From positions 21,762,001-21,826,000 of the forward strand of contig CM106586.1 in NCBI GenBank assembly GCA_048013815.1: a stretch of 64,000 nucleotides of DNA, in the 5' to 3' direction. Below the pieces are notes generated by a model. The model did not search any database. It saw only the letters and a program-made list of their open reading frames with translations, and was not told where the DNA came from. Position 1 is the stretch's first letter, and every line of letters begins with the position of its first letter. The translations under genes were made by a program, and so were the position numbers. Source of the stretch: Setoptus koraiensis. Lineage: Eukaryota > Arthropoda. This document shows positions 45,731 to 58,217 of the stretch, one piece after another.

Positions 45731-46417
45731 ATGTGCATGTGTGCGTGTTCTTGTGTACGATCGCCATGCGTGTGTCCAATGGACAGTGTGTGTGTACATC
45801 GAATTTCGATGGCCAGTAACCAATAACAAATATAGGGTGTAACAAGCTAGTTTCGCCTTTCTCACTGTTTATGCTACCTTGCCTTTCACAATGCATTTTG
45901 TGTGATACACGATGGGGCCTACGCAAGCACAGATGGTGCACGGGGTCGCATCGCACTGAATATCGTGCACCAGTTGAGTGCACAGTGTGCACCGGATTTA
46001 ATGCACATGGTGCTTGTAGGGCCGTCAGCACATGCGATGCAATTGTATGTTTTGTGCCTATGTGCCGCACACAGTTGTTTACAACAGGGGGAATTGATAT
46101 TTACAGCCCGTAATTACCAATTTCGCGCACACACATTCACAATTTGCAGCTCGGCTGCAGCCGACATTGAATGAAAGCGACGACGAACAATATCTAAATT
46201 AAAAAAGCTGCTCATCATCGTTAGTATAGCCACAACGACATGTATACAATGGCAGATATACAGTACAGCATTTATGTAATGAAAGGTAAACCATGCACAA
46301 GCGCGAGCACCATACAAAAGCACCCAGTTGACTCTGAGATTCTCACACATTACCCGCTCTGGCGTGTTCTGTGCCACACAGTCTGCGCCGCAGACTGGCG
46401 CTTGTGTGCCTGTGAGC

Positions 46418-46576
46418 GTGTGTGTGTGTGTGTGTGCGTTTGTTGGCTGTGCGCCCCCTCTTGTCGAGCACACACACACACTCACAACACACAAAGAAGC
46501 CACGCACCAGCAGTGCAGCCAGCAGACTATTGACAAAAATACGCGCATACAAAGTGATGAATGAAATCCATACTCG

Positions 46577-46608
<32 letters not shown>
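46418..46608. repeat. Two (GT)n microsatellites
   Basis: GT runs at 46,418-46,436 and 46,579-46,608, with a short (CA)n at about 46,470 between them. Confidence 0.92.
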
Positions 46609-46611
<3 letters not shown>

Positions 46612-47151
46612 TGTAGCCAAATTAGACAGAGTGACTGCTGCTGAAACACAGGACTGCAGACAAAACAAGCAGCAGACAGCATCTGCTCGCTCTCTTGACT
46701 GCAGTCTGGCATCCGCCGCCGCTGTCGCGCTGCTGCTGCCGCTGCAGTCAACAGCAACTGGCTGTGCAACTGCAGATGGTGCGCACAGTAACGCCGCGGC
46801 AGCGCCGCAGTCTGCCAGTCTGGCACAGCAGTGGACTAGTGCCAGTAGACTAGCGGCGGCAGCAGCAGTAGACTGTCTGGAGTGCACCACAATCCACTGG
46901 CGGAGGGGGCAGCAGTGGAGCATCGGCTTCGATCAGCACTCACATTTATTCATGCATGCGCCGCAGCGAGTGCAAGTGTGTGCATGTGTGCCAAACATTA
47001 GTAGACGCCGTGTGTGCTTTTGTACTTATTGCACCTCTTGTCTCTTTGGGTTGTCGCTATTTAATATGGGAATTATCACTAGCGCCACCACTAAACGATC
47101 GTCGTCATCATCATCGGTCGTCGTGGTTGCAACTTGCAACAACTGACACAA

Positions 47152-47162
<11 letters not shown>

Positions 47163-47186
<24 letters not shown>
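47163..47186. repeat. (CA)12 microsatellite
   Basis: 24 nt of uninterrupted CA. A (GTCC)n run follows at about 47,211-47,230 and a (CG)n run at about 47,297-47,307. Confidence 0.9.
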
Positions 47187-47420
47187 ATTCTCAATGGTAA
47201 ACAAGCCATGTCCGTCCGTCCGTCCGTCCGCTCTACCTTGGCCGATGGTGAGCCCCCCTCTTTATCATTTGTTTTACACAAATCAACGTGTGTTCGCGCG
47301 CGCGCGCTAAGTCTGCTCTGTCTCGTTGTGTGTCGCTAATGCTCTGCTGGAATTAAAACTATTCTCAACAACAACTACCTTTGCTGCTGCCGCTGCTGCC
47401 TTCCCCCTGTGTCCATTCGT

Positions 47421-47452
<32 letters not shown>

Positions 47453-47470
47453 ACAACAACGACAACAACA
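47421..47470. repeat. (AAC)n microsatellite
   Basis: About 16 AAC units with two GAC interruptions. It would code poly-Asn or poly-Thr in some frames, but no gene context supports translation. Confidence 0.9.
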
Positions 47471-47896
47471 GCGCCAATTGTGTGACTAGTCATTCGCTGT
47501 CAGTTAGCAGCCACTTCCTATGGCTCATATAGCTTATATATAATATAAGTTATATTCACTAAAAATTGCCTTAATTTGAGCCAACAACAACATTCTTCTT
47601 CTTCTTCTTCTTGCTCGCTGACTGGCTGCATTATGCAATGCGTCAGTGGTCCATCGATCGCTCTGTTTGTCTGTCTGGCAACAATCTTGCGCTCGCCGTG
47701 TGCTTGCCAGTACAAGTGGTGGCAGTATAAATGATACTTGTGCATTATTAAAGACGCCAGAACTGGAATTATGGACGGACACACAGACACACACACGTTT
47801 AGTGGTGTAGAATGGTGGCATTCAATTCTTCTTTTTGCTCATTCCAGTTCTTCTGCGAACGACCCGACGAACTTTGAGCGCACTCACCTGACTAAT

Positions 47897-48040
47897 ACAC
47901 ACACACACACACACACGATGATGCAGATCTAGTAGTACTAGTGCCAGTGCCATCGGTAATGATGACGGGCGCCTATTCTACATAAATTCGTTTGAGAGTT
48001 CGACAATGTGCTGTTGTGAGTGTGTGTGTGTGTGTGTGTG
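47897..48040. repeat. Facing (CA)n and (TG)n microsatellites
   Basis: CA run at 47,897-47,916 and TG run at 48,020-48,040. As (CA)n and (TG)n are reverse complements, the two can pair as a hairpin with a loop of about 100 nt. Confidence 0.9.
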
Positions 48041-51000
48041 CATTTAATACATACAGGGTACACACGGCTTCTTGTTATTAATATATAACAGTGGACTACT
48101 GTGTAAGATAATGCGTTTGTCAGAGACAGAACAGGTGAAGATAAAGACAACTATAGCACCACCACAACTCCGACACACAATGGACGCTCGCTACACAAGC
48201 ACAACAACTCGCTTTGTATGCCAGACAACCTGTGTAAGCTTGGTATATGTAAGGCACGCCGATGAAGTTGGTGTGAAGGGCACCAACTTCTAGAGCTAAT
48301 TCGATGACCTCAAATAAAATACAAATACGAACAAAAATTCTCAATATAAAATGAAATGTAATATTGTTGCTGGTTATGTTGCTAATGTTCGCTGGAATGG
48401 CTGGCGTGCTTGCATCAACTTGTTCTCATATAGCAACAACAACCACAACAGCGTTGGTTCTTTTCGTCGTCATACAACACACGCTCGACAACATGGTTGT
48501 TGTTCACTTGTTTCCTTTCGTCTCGTTTCGTTTCGTTTTGTTTCGTTTTCGTTTGTTTGTTCAATGAAAACCAATTATTAATTGATTCCAAGTTGCTCCT
48601 TGTTTTTTCCAACAACCGACAAATTGCTACCGCTCATTGCTACTGTATTTCTAATTTGTTAGAATGAGTTAGCGTGAAAATCTAGTAAGCAAACAGTAGA
48701 CTCTTTCTCTCACTTTTTTAACCACCATTCGAGCCTACAATATGCACTCAGACATACAAGCTCTACTACATGTCACCACCCTTTTAATTTTCACTACTCA
48801 TAGTGTGCCATAATCACGGACAATTTAGTATTAACAAATTGTTGCAGACACTTGTTACGCTAATTTTATCAACTGGTGACGAAAAAGTCACTGTTTGCTT
48901 TTGTCATTTTGCCAATACACGTCCTCGATTTTAACTATATGAATCCAGTATCGTGAAATCACGGCTTTTAACTCCATCACCCTTGATGTAACAATGGTAA
49001 TGATTCACAAACAAAGTGAGTCAACAACTCTCATCAACTTGTGACTCGGCAGGTGGACGCATGTTTCGCATTGTGAGCTGGACTTGACTTTGTGTTGCTG
49101 ATATTTGGCATGAATGTCTCCGTTTGATATATCTGGAACCAGATGTGGTGAAAATATTATGGTGCCAAATTATTGAAAGTGGAAAATTTACTTCTCCTCG
49201 TTCAAGCAAACATCTATGCCTAAAACTCCATATGTTGCGTTTGCATTCAACTAAATTCTAGAGTGTTTTTTGGTATAAAATCCTTTGTCATCCGATCCGA
49301 CAAGATTCGACAGGTCATGCATTCGAGACTGATTCTGCTTCTAGACTACCCACTATTGCGACCCACTACCGTGAGAGGCGCTCTTATCTTGATTGGATCT
49401 GTCATGATGTGATTGCTGCCACAAATGATCATGATTTACAAATAATCAAACCAGGGTGTTCAATTCAACAGCATCCCGTGTCAAAATCGATAACATAAGA
49501 GCACCCTGCGCTGTGAACTGAAATTGTGTATCATGCTCCCAAGATTGGATATTTATCGGCCAATATTGAAATTGATTTCATAGAGGAACTGATTGGTCTG
49601 ATATTTCAGATCGAGCCAAATCAGTAAGCAATAGAATATTTGACCATGGCTAAGTTAGCTTTTTGGGTTGCGACAGTGATCTGTCTGCATAGTTATACGA
49701 TCTTACACAATCTTGTACTATGCAAGTTTGGTCACACTATAACCGGCAATCAACAAGATTTAATTAATGGTTTTATTTGATTTGTCATTTATGATTACTG
49801 GAGCTGGAGCTTTTTTTCGGAGAAAATCGATTGATTGCATAGCAATATGAGATCGCAAGCGGTATTTATATGCGGTATTTCTAATTACTAGCGTAATCTT
49901 GACTATGGAAGGAAAATTCCTCATGACAGTCTGATGTATCGAGTCATGCATACTGCGAAGTGCATGCAGGCCTGCTTGCAAACAATACGAGGAGACAAAT
50001 GGTCTGGCTACCGGCAAAAAACTGCTTAGATTTACACTGAAAAGTTCGGTCCGATGGAAAGTGTCCTTGACCTTGATAACCAAGAGTAGCTATTAGATCT
50101 GCTCTTTTTGAATTTCAATGAGGTCCCATTTGTGGTAGATCAAGTTAGGACTACGAAAGAACTGTTCAAATGGATGCAAGTCAGACCATCAAGAGCATTC
50201 TAATGAGGCATTTGGGGGTGTCCGGAAATCTCAATCGGACCATTAATTTTGTCCAGATTTGCTCAAGCCGAAATTTTGGTCTACAAAATAGTGATCTCCC
50301 AGTCTGGAAGACTTCAGACAATGTTCGATTTGTAGAGTGGGAGCATATATAAATGTATTGATTGATGATTATGTTGTTCAGACTAATGATGAGCCACGAG
50401 ACAACGCTAAATAGTTGGTTTGATTGCGATCTGATTGAAAATAGTGAAAAATAGCAAATGGTCCTCCAAGCGAGCGCTTTTGTTGTTAATAGTTAGATTT
50501 GTTGGTTAGTTTTTTATCGCTCCTCTTAGACGAACAAACCAGGCTGCATCAAAACTGATCTTCTTTTCAAATTGCCTCTCATTGATGGTAGCAAATAGTT
50601 ATCAGAATTCATTTGATTTATGTGGGGGTTGTGGTTTGACTTCTGATGCCAACCTGATATTTTAAGCGTACCTTGCGCACTAATTCAGAATAGCTTGATA
50701 TTCCAATATGTTAGTTTGTTATCATAATTGATACTATTTTATACCGTATGAGTCATACGTAATACTCAAAATAATCTGTTGATTTAAATATTCAATGATG
50801 TAGTTGTTGATATAATGACATCTGTGATATTCCTTGGTGCAATCATAATAATAATAATTTATCGATGACAGTAGCAACAGCACCAATTTTCTTCGTCATC
50901 ATACCATGCCTAGACCCACAAACTACAAGCGTGATTATGCTTCAATTTTGTTTACTTGTGTTTTCGTTTGTTTGTTTGTTTAATCCGAACAAATTAATTA

Positions 51001-51568
51001 TGGCACCGCATAGTCACTGTTGGAACTTATGCGAGTATATAGCCTGAAACGAAGTCTAAATAAATTTATTGATGAGTTGACTGCCAATAATTTTGGATAT
51101 ATCAACAAACGACAGAATACCGATATAGTTTGGCCGCAACAAGTGATGTTGTGCGAATGATGACGAGAATGTAGGGTTCTAGGAAGATGAATAATTTATG
51201 CTACATTAATAATGATATCTCTCAGTGATCGTCGCGATGGCAGTCCCGTTCGCTAGGAGAGGAGGGGAGGGGCCGTTCAGCTCTTATTCGGAATAAATAT
51301 CGCCAACTTTTATCCTGAACATTGTCGCATTGAACCCCAATTAACTATGCTGAAGCATTAAGTTATGACGAACTCGCATTTGATTTCATCAATGTAACTT
51401 TCATGGTGGCGTCGATTTATCATCATTGACGTAGAGATTTATATGAATTTGTATAATGCGTCGTGTCTAAATTATGCGAGAAAAGATTTGAGTTGGTAGT
51501 GATCTAAATCCTATTTCACGCATGTGATCTGAATCAATTGTTAGTAAGCTGAATGCGATCAAATAGAA

Positions 51569-51577
51569 CTATAAAAG
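51569..51577 (+). promoter_or_regulatory. TATA box of the small secreted gene
   Basis: CTATAAAAG lies about 120 bp upstream of the start codon at 51,693. An initiator-like TTCAGTC at 51,606-51,612 follows 30-40 bp downstream. A strong TATA box fits a highly, tissue-specifically expressed secreted product. Confidence 0.6.
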
Positions 51578-51692
51578 ATCACGAAAACAATATTGTCACC
51601 TGCATTTCAGTCTATGAACCCAAGTTATCTGAGAGCTGATATAATCATTAGATCAACCCGATAAATCCCTCACCAAAAACGAATTGAACAAG

Positions 51693-52091
51693 ATGCACTC
51701 ATCAAAAAACTTTCAGGTTTTAGTGGCATTTGCCCTTCTCATGATACTATTCCAATCGGCTGAGGGATGTACTAGAGAATTCGCCAAGGCCAGAGTCAGT
51801 ATGTATGCTGCTAGATTCCCTGGTATACTAGAGGAAATGGGCTACCAGAGAATAAACAATCCACAACAGCAGTATGGACAACAGCAGTATGGACAGCAAC
51901 AATTATATGGACAGAACCGTCCATATGGACAGCAGCAATTAAGACCAACTAACAATCTGAATCCAACATTACCAACTAACAATCTCAATCCAACGATACC
52001 AACTAATACCATACCGAACAACCTGAACCCGACAAACACCATACCAAACAATCTGAACCCGACAAACATCATACCAACCGGCCAAACCTAA
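51693..52091 (+). CDS. Small secreted Gln/Asn/Pro repeat protein
   Basis: 132 residues from the first true ATG (MHSSKNFQ). Residues about 8-24 are hydrophobic (VLVAFALLMILFQ), followed by SAEG and a Cys, a standard signal peptide. A short non-repetitive stretch follows (REFAKARVSMYAARFPGI). The C-terminal two-thirds is two low-complexity arrays: QQYGQQQYGQQQLYGQ-type units, then NLNPT-(L/I/T)-(I/P)PTN units repeated about five times. The composition and single-Cys mature form suggest an extracellular structural, adhesive or matrix-associated protein, probably lineage-specific; I cannot name it. AATAAA overlaps the stop codon at 52,090, and a second signal lies at 52,207-52,212, more plausible for cleavage. 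A TATA box sits upstream. Because the repeat units differ at the DNA level, purifying selection on the amino-acid pattern is likely. Confidence 0.75.
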   Translation: MHSSKNFQVLVAFALLMILFQSAEGCTREFAKARVSMYAARFPGILEEMGYQRINNPQQQYGQQQYGQQQLYGQNRPYGQQQLRPTNNLNPTLPTNNLNPTIPTNTIPNNLNPTNTIPNNLNPTNIIPTGQT

Positions 52092-52340
52092 TAAAATTGA
52101 TCCTACCATACCGACAAATATATGAGTTCGGCCATAATGGTCTTTGTTAGAGCACTCTATGCGACTGCTAAACTAAATGTCGTTGAATGAAAGTTGAATT
52201 CAGTCAAATAAAATCAAAACTTTGCAGATAAATACTGGTTAACTGTTCTTTGCAAGATGGGAATCATTCAATTTTACTCGAGTTTTAAACAATATAATAA
52301 ATTAATATATTTTCTTTCTCTTTTGAAGATTGCTCTTTCA
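52092..52340. other. Convergent spacer, 3' of secreted gene and DNAJC3
   Basis: A 250-bp AT-rich tail-to-tail spacer carrying AATAAA at 52,207-52,212 for the plus-strand gene. Nothing else is seen. Confidence 0.6.
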
Positions 52341-54434
52341 TTATCCGAATTGGAACTTGAAAGTAAAAGGACCCCCTCCGCCGAACTGACTAAATGGATC
52401 AGGATAGAAACCATGATTTCGACCTTGTTTATTTTCTGGATCTAAAGGATCCTCACCTCTGTCATAGAGTTGCCTTTTTTCTTTATCTGTAAGCACTGCT
52501 TTGGCATCTGCAATGTCCATGAACTTTTCCTGAGCAATTTTTTTATCATCCTCCTTCTGATGCCTATCTGGATGCCACTTAGCGGCCAGCTTTCTATAAG
52601 CCCTGTTGATCTCAGTCTCACCGGCACCCCTTAGAGAGAAGAAAAATATGGTCAACTAATATGCTACGACTGAAGTGGACAAAAACTGGGGGCGCATTCA
52701 TTCAAACCTACCTGCTAACTCCGAGAATCTTGTAGTAGTCTCTCTTCTTTCTTTGTTTCTGAACTTTTTTAGTTTTTTCTACGCCTTCCCGAGCTCGTTT
52801 ATTTTGTTTAACTTTTTGTGATTCCTGGTATAGTTTGAGGGCTGTTTTGGAGAAAAAGGTAACCATTATTGGAATATTCATTTCATTTAAGAAAATTAGC
52901 TCAATAATCTTCCAATCACCGATATTTACCTTCGTCGTAGTCTCCTTTGTCCGATAAAAGATCCGCTTTATCACATAATAATTCGTGCAGTTCAATTTCT
53001 GTGGAAAAAAGAAATGTGATTCCAATGTTAATAAAAATGTGAGCCTATTTGGATATTATATCATCCTCGCAACCGTAACTCACCTAAACCTTCAATTCCC
53101 CCTTCTGGATGTCTTGACTCGATCGCGTCGGTGCATACGGCGAGTCCATCAATCAGATCTCCGGACTTGAGTTAATGACATAAGACAAGATTAGAATAAC
53201 TGTAGATCTACTCATTTATATCTGAAGAATAATTTCTTAACGTTCGCCAACTTACCTTACTTAAACAATGGCACATGACAGATTTTATCGAGTAAGAAAC
53301 TCTGGGTAGTTCGCTACCTAAAACTTTCAGAGCATTTTTTCCTTGGGTGTGGCAGGCGTCATTATCTTTTTCTTGAGATGATTCAAGCATAAGCGTTATG
53401 TGATTGTTCAACTTTTTGGTTGGTTTGTAATGTTTCATACAGGCCTGGTTATGTAGCATGTAAACAGAGTGGTTGTGACGAGAAAAATAAATAAATAATT
53501 AGTCTTCAAAACTAGCGGGTATTAGAACCAGAGCTCATTGGGAATTTCCCAGCATATTGATTTACAAACCTGGTTATCGGGGTCAAGTTTGAGACATTCT
53601 CGAATATAGTTGAGAGATTCACTTATGTCTCCAGAAGCATAACTAAGTTTGGATATGGTAAGAAATATGGTGGCATCTACAGTTAGTTTTGCCATTGTTC
53701 TGTAGTCGCTTATCGCGCGTCTGGTTTCCCCAATTTTCTCGAAGGCTTTTGCTCGCATTTTTAGTAGTTCTATGTTCCATGGTATTGATTCAATCAGCGG
53801 TTCAAAAGATCGTAGAGCTTCATCATAGCGATTTTCGTCTATTAAATCTTGAACGTTCATGAAATCATCTTTGAGCCTTTCAATTCTTTGATACATCTTG
53901 ATGGCTTCTTCATTATTGGCATCACTTCTTAAAACAGTCTCAAAGTCGATATGTGCCTCATCTAATCTTCCCAACTTGATATAGAGATGGCCTCTCTGAT
54001 TCAGTGCTGATACAAAATCTTGCTTCAATTCTATAGCTTTGTTCAAATCATCTAGAGCTGGCTTTGGCCTGCTAAGAGCAAGGAATACTGTAGCTCTCCT
54101 AAAGTAAGTTAAATAATTGTTGGGATCTTCATCGATAGCTGCATGAAAATGAGGTAGTGCATCACTGTATTGACCCTGAGCTAATAATCGTTTAGCCATT
54201 TCCAGATGATTAGAAGATTGTTCAGCAACCGCTGAACCTAAGACTGTTCGATGAATAAAAATAGATTAAGCAGGTAAAGAATGATTAGTTTAGTTTAGAT
54301 ACACTCAAAGATTCTTCGCTGTAAGATGGCTGAAAAGTAGAAGAAAGTTATTTACCTTCAAACGCATAACTCAACAGGAAGTAATAATGCACGGAGTGGT
54401 AAAGGTTTTTCGGGTGATCAAGTAATGATTTCAT
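52341..54434 (-). CDS. DNAJC3: DNAJC3 / P58IPK, ER-lumenal TPR-J co-chaperone
   Basis: Seven exons on the minus strand: 54,434-54,356, 54,237-53,570, 53,444-53,256, 53,165-53,084, 52,998-52,930, 52,841-52,712 and 52,629-52,341. Every phase matches, and they sum to 501 residues (human 504). The co-chaperone binds unfolded proteins in the ER lumen and stimulates BiP; it also restrains eIF2-alpha kinases. The first exon (MKSLLDHPKNLYHSVHYYFLLSYAFEG) is a signal-peptide-like start joined to GSAVAEQSSNHLEMAKRL. Nine-TPR-type helical repeats follow, with HFHAAIDEDPNNYLTYFRRA, HYKPTKKLNNHI and MCHCLSK as clear family landmarks. The J domain starts at KRDYYKILGVSR, includes AYRKLAAKWHPDRH with the HPD motif, and is followed by the RGEDPLDPENKQG and GGPFTFKFQFG tail. 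Introns are 82-125 nt. Nothing suggests damage. Confidence 0.96.
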
Positions 54435-55373
54435 TACTGTAGATTACTTGGATGAATGATGATTCAATATAATATAATATATTATGGCTAGGATTAATAT
54501 ATCACATACAAGTCTATCAACTATGAATATGTGATAGCAAGATTGTATTTGTTTTCGTCCTAGGCTCGTCTTATATTCAATTTGAGGTACTTGATTGTAT
54601 CGCCTATCCACATAACACTTGGGCGTGTATCATCTGAGTTGATAAGCCATTGTGGACCCGATAATAATGATGTTCTTTTGGTTATATTGCAATACCCCAG
54701 GATTTATAACAATTGACAGTTATATGAAGTATTACAAGTTAGATAAATGATATTGTGACAGAAAATATTGATAAATTCTATCCTATTTGCCTATGTCGTC
54801 TCACTAATAATGGAAGTGTCGATTATCAGTTCAACTAATCGCTTTGAGTATATACTTTACTGGGACTTTACAACAGTAGCAATTTTTATTTGCCTTCAGG
54901 GTGTCACCACCAAGTTTAAATATTTTCTGTATCTGAAGGTGCCCAATAATGATGTAACGATATTCTTGGACATATACTACAGTGTAAAGTATACTTGTTA
55001 TTAAATAGCGACACAATGACACGTAATGATAATGTTTGAATTCTCTGTATATGATATCGTCCTATAGATGGATCTTTTTTTTTATTAAAGATATTCAAAA
55101 TGTGTGCAGCAATGAAAACAACCAGCTCTACTAAAGACACGTAACATAGTCGGATTGGCTGGAAAAATGGCGCTATATTCAAACATGCGAAACTGCTAAT
55201 CGTATGGGAATAATGGTAGAGAGTGGTGGTTTTCGTTTTGTGAGAACAACATCTCTGACAAATCATATATTAGGATGAGAGTACAAAACAATCAATCTGT
55301 TGATATCTTTGTTGGGTGGTTGATTTGATTTGAGGTGTCGTAGTATGGTATTGGGCGGTTTGTTGGTGCGCGT
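54435..55373. other. Spacer between DNAJC3 and the Id-type HLH gene
   Basis: AT-rich. It serves as DNAJC3 upstream sequence and as the 3' flank of the HLH gene, which is transcribed toward it. A strong YY1/Pho-like AAAAATGGCGCT lies at about 55,164-55,175. No additional gene is seen. Confidence 0.5.
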
Positions 55374-55733
55374 CTACTTCCTATCCGTCTTGATTGTCTT
55401 AGACTGATGTTGTTGGTGTTGTTGATGTTGGTCCCCATCAGCTAGGTCGCCTAGATCCCTTATGTAGTCAATGACACTCTTGAGAATGTTTAACTTGGTC
55501 ACTTTCTTTTCACTGGGTATGTTTGGGACCATGTTTTGCAATTTGTCTAGCAGTGCCCTCTCGTTCAATCTGTTTGCGTTGGTTGCCTTGTGATGATTAC
55601 TGTTTGAGCTGTTTCGTCCATTAGAGCTACCGCTACTGTTGTTGTGATTGGTGTTGCTGTTGCTGGCGTCATCGTTGGTGGACGACGACACTACCGGCGA
55701 TGAATTGTCGTTACGTTCCCTCTTCATGGTCAT
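55374..55733 (-). CDS. emc: Id / extramacrochaetae-type HLH protein
   Basis: 119 residues on one exon, with ATG at 55,733 and a second in-frame ATG two codons later. The first 55 residues are Ser/Asn-rich and disordered. Residues about 58-96 form a helix-loop-helix (ERALLDKLQNMVPNIP, then KKVTKLNILKSVIDYIRDL) that matches the Id/emc family's VP-x-(I/M)P loop and KLTKLEIIQHVIDYI-type helix 2. There is no basic DNA-binding region before helix 1. The protein should therefore act as a dominant-negative partner that sequesters E-protein/daughterless and proneural bHLH factors. The tail is His/Gln-rich (HQQHQQHQ) and basic at its end. A TATA-like element lies at 55,873-55,884. The gene sits beside a long non-coding tract, as expected for a developmental regulator. 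Confidence 0.88.
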   Translation of the reverse strand: MTMKRERNDNSSPVVSSSTNDDASNSNTNHNNSSGSSNGRNSSNSNHHKATNANRLNERALLDKLQNMVPNIPSEKKVTKLNILKSVIDYIRDLGDLADGDQHQQHQQHQSKTIKTDRK

Positions 55734-55872
55734 AGCTGATCGATTATTATCCGGCCGCTTGTTGTGCGATTGACTGGTTGTGATGAATAATTAAATTATA
55801 TGTACAGTTTGTAGTGGGTGCCAAACAATTTGAGTTAAATTGTCAAAAAAATGTTGAACTCTTATTGTGTGT

Positions 55873-55884
55873 CTATATATATAC
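55873..55884 (-). promoter_or_regulatory. TATA-like element of the HLH gene
   Basis: GTATATATATAG on the minus strand, about 140 bp upstream of the ATG, would place transcription start near 55,850 with a 5'UTR of about 110 nt. Confidence 0.4.
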
Positions 55885-57771
55885 AAATAAGTGAAATAAA
55901 AACAACAAAACAAAATATTGAGCTGGCCGTCAGACTGCATTCTGTTGAATTGCTTTGAGCGCGACCCCTAGCTACCCCCGCAGGTGCAAATTGTGAGTGG
56001 GGGAAAGGAATGAGCGTTCTTTGGTTGGTTTGGCTTGTGCGCGACACAACGAACGACGCGCAAATAAACCGTGTGCGCATTCGGTCCTGTCATTCGGTCG
56101 AACGCCGAACGCCGCCGATCAAGCCGACATTGGCCCTGGGTCAAGCTCACGAACAAACATTCGAACTGTTCGATTGTTTGTGTCGAACTCGCACACACAA
56201 AATACCCAAACGCCGTTAGTGTGTGTGTGTTGCTTGTGAGAAATTCTCACCGAGAATCCTCGGCCTTATTCGAACGAATGCACGTGCTTTCCCTCCCTGT
56301 TCTCTGTCTTCTTCTTCTTCTTTCACAATGTCAGTACAATCTATTTTACCTGTGACTCACAGGCTGTGAGAAACTGAGCGCAGCCAAACATGAGACGACC
56401 GGCCAAAAGGTGGGCGCGGCACCACCAATCTCCAGGTGTCCTAATGGACGCAATTAATATTACGATATTATCAATTTCTCAGGGCCCACAACGCGGCCAC
56501 TGGAGGCTACTCGCTTCGAACGTTCCATGTTCGAATTGCTCCCTTCGGACGCCGCCAGCACCACCAACAACACCAGCACCACCACCAACAACAACAAACA
56601 AAGACAACCTCTATGCTTGATGATTATGCACCGACGCACAGTCGGCCTGTGCACCTGTGCACCGTGAACTTTTTCGAACATCATGAGACATTTTGTGAGA
56701 AGATGGCAACAGGTTTCGATAAAGTGGACGCCAGATCAAATGCACTCGTGTGCATGCAAATGTACAACACAAGACGCTTTATCCATACTAATCCTGTATC
56801 GATGAAGCAGCGAAGAAAATTAAAATGATTTCTGCGATTCAACAATCTAATGATTGATTGATAATGCAGAGTAAGAGATTAGATCTGCTCAAGGTATTAT
56901 TTCAACGACTTTGCCAAGACTTTCAATTTGTGTGTTAATTAAATGTGTCGGTGCATGTCAATGATTCAATTTACGACAACACTTTTGAATGAAGCTCTCG
57001 GTGGCGATGCGCAACCAATCAAAAATAACTATAGAATCTTCATTAGCGGCTCATAAATTGTCAACCGATCATAACTTATTTTGGTTAACATAGTGTAAGC
57101 GGCCAGTTGAACTTGTAGGCATGCCGATAATTCATTAATTTTGATCTGCTTGAACTTTTGTCGTGTTACTGTCGTCATCAGTACAGTATAGTGTTCTAAT
57201 AGAAAATGCTTGGTTTGGTGCTTCAACCACCGAGACAACCTGCCACTTTCATCCGTTTCTACTTGGAGGGAAGTGAAAGTCGGGAGTTTTCACCACTTTC
57301 CACCAAAAATGAGAGAAAATGGTGAAAAATCGGAGTTTCTTTATTTATGAGCCAGAAGATAAACCGAATCTACCACAAGGAAGAAACGGCAAAACTGACC
57401 GAAAGTGGTTTAAAACATTGAGTTCCTACCGAGACACTGGTACAATGGAACAAACTAGCTTAGATAGATTTATTGAGATAGTGTAGAACCTTTAGTTTTT
57501 TTGTGGTTTTCGATATAACTACCGTCATTCACCTATATTGTCTGACAGTTGTGAGTTGTGGATGACATTTGACTCAAATGATTTGACAGAGGTGTTGTAA
57601 ACAACAAGTAGTGGCGTGCAAAGTATTTTCACCTCGGCAAGTTAGGTGATTTCATCAAGGCGTGTGTAGATGCTGTTTTTTTCTCTTTACATAATCAACG
57701 AGCTGTTTCAACAGGCGCGTTAGGGAGACTAATTGTGACTTGTATAGTCATCTGAATATATTCACCACCGA
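55885..57771. other. Upstream region of the HLH gene, no gene seen
   Basis: Open frames here overlap on both strands and are Pro/Thr- or Arg-rich without domain signal. 56.0-56.8 kb is GC-richer with GAACG/CGAAC words; the rest is AT-rich. I see no supportable gene. Confidence 0.5.
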
Positions 57772-58188
57772 TGACGTCTGTCGAAGAGACGGGAAGAGGG
57801 AGAGAAAGAGAATGGTAGAAAGTTTCGCTGACGGTAGAGGGTGTTTCAATCTGTTCTCATATTGTGTTGCGCGCCGGCACAAAATCGCCCCCTTTTCGCT
57901 GTTCAAATAAAGCTAATCACAACTAGCTATATGAAAGGCAGCGGAAACGCCGTCGACGAACAATTGATTTTGGATTTGACACAGAACAATTATAAATTTA
58001 GTGTGGATCGACTATCACCGAAAAAATAGCTGATGCCGGTTATATTGAACGATACTTTAGATAGTCTCTCTAAACATTTGCTTTTACAAGGACATAAACA
58101 AACGCAGCACATCTTTTGACAATCAATCTTTTCACGCGACAGGGACTGTTACACACACTTGAGCAAACAGCAGGTCCAAGAGTACTCA
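57772..58188 (+). repeat. LTR-like direct repeat, left copy
   Basis: About 415 bp beginning TGACGTCTGTCGAAGAG and ending near TACTCA. A diverged copy lies in the same orientation at 59,260-59,651. It contains an AATAAA in the middle, after a GCTGTTC motif, in the place where LTRs carry their poly(A) signal. Boundaries are approximate. Confidence 0.5.
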
Positions 58189-58217
58189 CAATCTAAACCT
58201 CATTCACAGGCACGAGA

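Larger units (their letters stand above)
44728..51692. other. Microsatellite-rich gene-free region
   Basis: Nearly 7 kb without a gene I can support. 45.4-48.1 kb is dense in (TG)n/(CA)n, (AAT)n, (AAC)n and CAG/GCC-type triplet runs, which produce long but meaningless open frames full of Thr-His, Cys-Val or Gln/Ala. 48.6-51.6 kb is plain AT-rich sequence. The end of the region holds the promoter of the small secreted gene at 51.7 kb. Confidence 0.6.

Noticed and set aside
46114-47146. Long overlapping open frames (up to 269 codons) on both strands
   Set aside because: They are created by CA/TG microsatellites and CAG/GCC-rich simple sequence; both strands and several frames are open, composition is poly Thr-His / Cys-Val / Gln-Ala, and there is no domain or start context.
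49760-50083. 107-codon minus-strand frame
   Set aside because: AT-rich region, no ATG-linked promoter or domain; chance length for this window.
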